Positions 61,647 through 64,000 of a DNA stretch of 64,000 nucleotides are shown here, piece after piece. The notes under the pieces are model-generated. The model ran no database searches and was not told the DNA's origin. It saw only the letters and a list, made by a program, of their open reading frames with translations. Numbering within the stretch: the stretch's first letter is position 1; each line of letters starts with the position of its first letter. The translations under genes and the position numbers were made by a program. The stretch comes from Gammaproteobacteria bacterium (lineage in GTDB: Bacteria > Pseudomonadota > Gammaproteobacteria > Pseudomonadales > Balneatricaceae), in contig JAAERS010000271.1 of assembly GCA_024230095.1 (NCBI GenBank), forward strand, positions 1-64,000. Reading direction: 5' to 3'.

Positions 61647-64000
61647 GACATGGCCTCCACATGGTTTTGCCAGGGTGCATAAATGGCCTTCGCCAATTGT
61701 TTGCTGCGCGCCATATCCATAGCTTGCCAACGAGCATAATGGCGCGCCAAATATTGATTACCATATTGCAAATCGGCAGTGAAAGCGGTGTCTTTTGCGG
61801 TATCGGCAGGCTCCTTGTCAGCTGCCAGTTTCATACCCAATTGCAAGCACAAAGGCAGGGGTTCATGCATGGCTAACCACCATACGGACAGTAGTTCACT
61901 GATGTATTGGTCTGCTTGTTCTGGGCTCATAGGCTGAAAGTGCATTTGCCCTTTGGGTGTTATTAGGTGAGTGTTCACTGGTATCTGGCTAAACAAGTGC
62001 GCTACCAAGTGCTGCACCCAGGCATCGGCTAAATTTCGCCACTTGATTTGGGCCTTACCGCTTTTATTTGGTGTACCCTGTGCGGCACTGGCCTGCACCA
62101 GCACTTGCCTGGCTGTTTGCTGGTGATGATCTATAGCCAAATGTGGTAAAGGTATTTCCAAGGACAAGGGCATTTCACTGCTGCTACCCTCTCCCTGAAT
62201 TCGTGTCACATAATGGCTGGCCGCATAAGTGACGGGCACAATGTCACCCATGGTGGCCCGCTGTAACTCTACCCAGCTTGCATACATGGCTGCCAAACTT
62301 TGCAAAAAGGGTTGTGCTTGCAGATGCCCCGCGGCACCTGCCAGCAAAGTGCCATCACGTTGCCAGGTGGCAAATTGTTCCTGCAACTGATGGGACACAT
62401 CGCTGGCACTGAAAGGAATCGCCAAGCCTTGATGACTGAATAAGTGAGCCACAATTTGATTGTTCAGCTGCCAACTCTGCAGACCGTCAAGGGTGAAGTT
62501 TTCAACACTAGGGATCTCAGCGGCTTCCAATGGTTTAGCTATTTGCAAACGCTGTTGGTATAGACTGTCAACTGGCGACCTTAACAAACTAACCAAATCA
62601 GCCCTGGTCACAGACCTTTGGGGCTGCCATGCCGGCAGCAAGTCTGGCATGGGTTTGGCATTGCTGGTCAACCGATTATAGGCACTCTCATTGGCTCTCA
62701 TGCTGGCCCATTCGTTGGCATAGGTAAACAGCTTCGATTGAGCGTTAAAATAGGCCTCAGAAAATGGCTGTAAGGGGTACTGTGTGGTAAGTATTGATAA
62801 TAAACCATGGCCGGGCCAAGCCTTGGCCAAATAATCTCGTAACTGTGCCACCAATACCGATGGTGGCTGGGATGTGTCATCTTTAATACTGCGCCCGTGC
62901 CAACTGATTACTAACTTTTCACGAGCCGATAACAGGGCTTCTAAAAATAGATAGCGATCATCATCACGGCGTGAGCGATCACCTGGACGGTAGTCTTGGC
63001 TAATTAAATCGAAATCGTTATAAGTGCGTTTGCGTGGGTAGGCCTCATCATCCATACCTAACAACCAGATTTGCTTAAATGGCACAGCACGCATAGGCAT
63101 GAGAGTGGCAAAGTTAATAGCACCACTCATAAAACGGCTGCTTAAGCTGGGACTTTCCAACTTTTCTAACAAGGCTGATTGCACCAGTTCCACAGCCAAA
63201 GACTCATTTTGCATCTGGGCTTGTTGCACCAGCTCTTGCCACTGCTGGAGATAATCAGTGATACGTGCATAGAGCTGTTCTACCTCAGCGTCATCATTGG
63301 TAAAAAAGTCTTGCCATAAACCTTGCAGGGCTGGCACCCACTGGGCGGCTGTTTGGTTTGTTTGTAACTGCTGGCGCCAATGCTCAAGGCGCGCTACAAA
63401 ATGGCTTAAACTACCTAATAGCCCAGCACCTAAACCACTCACTTCGGGGTAAGCCGCAATGCCATTCCAACTTTGGGTATTGCCTGTAGCAAAACCCAAT
63501 AGCAAACGATCAATGCCAAACTGCCAGGTATTTTGACCGCCCTGGCTGGGTAATTGTTGGTCAATGCGATGGTCTTCGCTGAGCGCCCAGCGAATATTGG
63601 CCCCCTCTACCCATTGTTTAATCTGATGCAGATCGGACTCTTTAATGCCAAAGCGTTGTCGACAGGCGGGCACCTCCAACAAGCCAAGGCCTTGAACGGA
63701 GGTCATGCGAGATTGTGGTAACGCCAGAAGCGTTTCTAAAGCCGCCAGTACTGGATTGGCAAAACGTTGCCCGGTATCGGCGATATGATAAGGCAAAAAG
63801 CGATTATCTTTAGGGCCATGTTGCGTACCCCGATAACGCCCAAAAACGGCTTCAATGTGGGGCGCATAAGTAGCGATGTCTGGCACCATGATCAATACAT
63901 CACGGGGTTGCAAACTCGCTTGGTTACCATCATTAGCGTGCTGATTTTGAACAAAGTCGTCGAGCAGGCGATCATGCAGTATTTCTATTTCGCGTTGTAT
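61643..64000 (-). CDS. recC: Exodeoxyribonuclease V gamma subunit (RecC), N-terminus beyond the window
   Basis: The frame is open from the stop at 61643 to the right edge, giving 785 residues of the C-terminal two thirds; the true start lies outside. Segments LQPRDVLIMVPDIATYAPHIEAVFG, ISWHGRSIKDD, LLGMDDEAYPRKRTYNDFDLIS and PGDRSRRDDDRYLFLEALLSARE are characteristic of RecC, the Chi-scanning subunit with inactivated helicase motifs. In E. coli the ptrA gene separates recC and recB; here they overlap by four bases. Confidence 0.93.
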   Translation of the reverse strand: MQREIEILHDRLLDDFVQNQHANDGNQASLQPRDVLIMVPDIATYAPHIEAVFGRYRGTQHGPKDNRFLPYHIADTGQRFANPVLAALETLLALPQSRMTSVQGLGLLEVPACRQRFGIKESDLHQIKQWVEGANIRWALSEDHRIDQQLPSQGGQNTWQFGIDRLLLGFATGNTQSWNGIAAYPEVSGLGAGLLGSLSHFVARLEHWRQQLQTNQTAAQWVPALQGLWQDFFTNDDAEVEQLYARITDYLQQWQELVQQAQMQNESLAVELVQSALLEKLESPSLSSRFMSGAINFATLMPMRAVPFKQIWLLGMDDEAYPRKRTYNDFDLISQDYRPGDRSRRDDDRYLFLEALLSAREKLVISWHGRSIKDDTSQPPSVLVAQLRDYLAKAWPGHGLLSILTTQYPLQPFSEAYFNAQSKLFTYANEWASMRANESAYNRLTSNAKPMPDLLPAWQPQRSVTRADLVSLLRSPVDSLYQQRLQIAKPLEAAEIPSVENFTLDGLQSWQLNNQIVAHLFSHQGLAIPFSASDVSHQLQEQFATWQRDGTLLAGAAGHLQAQPFLQSLAAMYASWVELQRATMGDIVPVTYAASHYVTRIQGEGSSSEMPLSLEIPLPHLAIDHHQQTARQVLVQASAAQGTPNKSGKAQIKWRNLADAWVQHLVAHLFSQIPVNTHLITPKGQMHFQPMSPEQADQYISELLSVWWLAMHEPLPLCLQLGMKLAADKEPADTAKDTAFTADLQYGNQYLARHYARWQAMDMARSKQLAKAIYAPWQNHVEAMS

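Noticed and set aside
61647-61730. 28-residue upstream extension of RecB
   Set aside because: It overlaps recC in another frame; the ATGA junction at 61646-61643 and the family N-terminus support the shorter start.
1-64000. CRISPR array, tRNA, rRNA, insertion sequence or prophage genes
   Set aside because: No spaced repeat arrays, cloverleaf-like genes, transposases, integrases or phage structural genes were recognised on reading both strands.

Overview
The window looks like a stretch of chromosome from a marine, heterotrophic gammaproteobacterium of moderate GC. The evidence is the intact recC-recB-recD arrangement at the right edge (RecBCD rather than AddAB), many solute transporters for small organic acids (TTT, TRAP-TAXI, ABC, MFS, DMT) and catabolic cassettes each sitting beside its own regulator. 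I see no rRNA, tRNA, insertion sequence, phage or CRISPR. I do not claim a genus.

Layout. (1) 1-9251: end of an ABC substrate-binding protein, then a leftward operon dddC-dddA-acuN-acuK that matches the acrylate/3-hydroxypropionate route known from DMSP-degrading bacteria, with two tandem AcuR-like TetR repressors, a 28-bp perfect palindrome at the dddC promoter, and a PhyH-type dioxygenase. (2) 9456-11869: a stand-alone serine-dehydratase-beta-like protein with an HbpS-like protein, a 490-base AT-rich gap, and a DMT permease. (3) 11974-18995: a sulfoacetate-type cassette (SauT-like ligase, SauS-like acylating aldehyde dehydrogenase, TctC, fused TctA-TctB) with a divergent GntR regulator. (4) 19062-26018: small conserved proteins, three permeases, an alpha/beta hydrolase, a DUF599 protein and a haloacid dehalogenase. 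(5) 26167-31136: an itaconate-type operon (ict-ich-ccl plus acyl-CoA dehydrogenase) with a divergent LysR regulator. (6) 31150-35692: diaminopropionate ammonia-lyase-like enzyme, M20 amidohydrolase and Bcr/CflA permease under a divergent Lrp regulator. (7) 35719-42129: LysR, TAXI-TRAP transporter, D-amino-acid-dehydrogenase-like oxidase and Asp/Glu-racemase-like enzyme. (8) 42200-48555: AGE-family epimerase, an unusual sulfatase, small and accessory genes, RraA-like protein. (9) 48680-53275: a four-gene operon of coenzyme-B12-dependent glutamate mutase (glmS, glmE), its reactivase (glmL) and an AMP-forming ligase. (10) 53478-64000: dgt, a small DUF1059-like protein, osmC-like, recD, recB and partial recC.

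How it fits together. Most of the window is a set of import-and-degrade modules feeding central metabolism as acetyl-CoA, pyruvate or malonate semialdehyde. The module that stands out is the glutamate mutase/ligase operon: it lacks methylaspartate ammonia-lyase, so fermentative glutamate breakdown is unlikely, and its ligase resembles a family normally found with exosortase systems, none of which is visible here. It could make and activate 3-methylaspartate for an unknown product. All function calls rest on reading the sequence against remembered family features; no database search was run.
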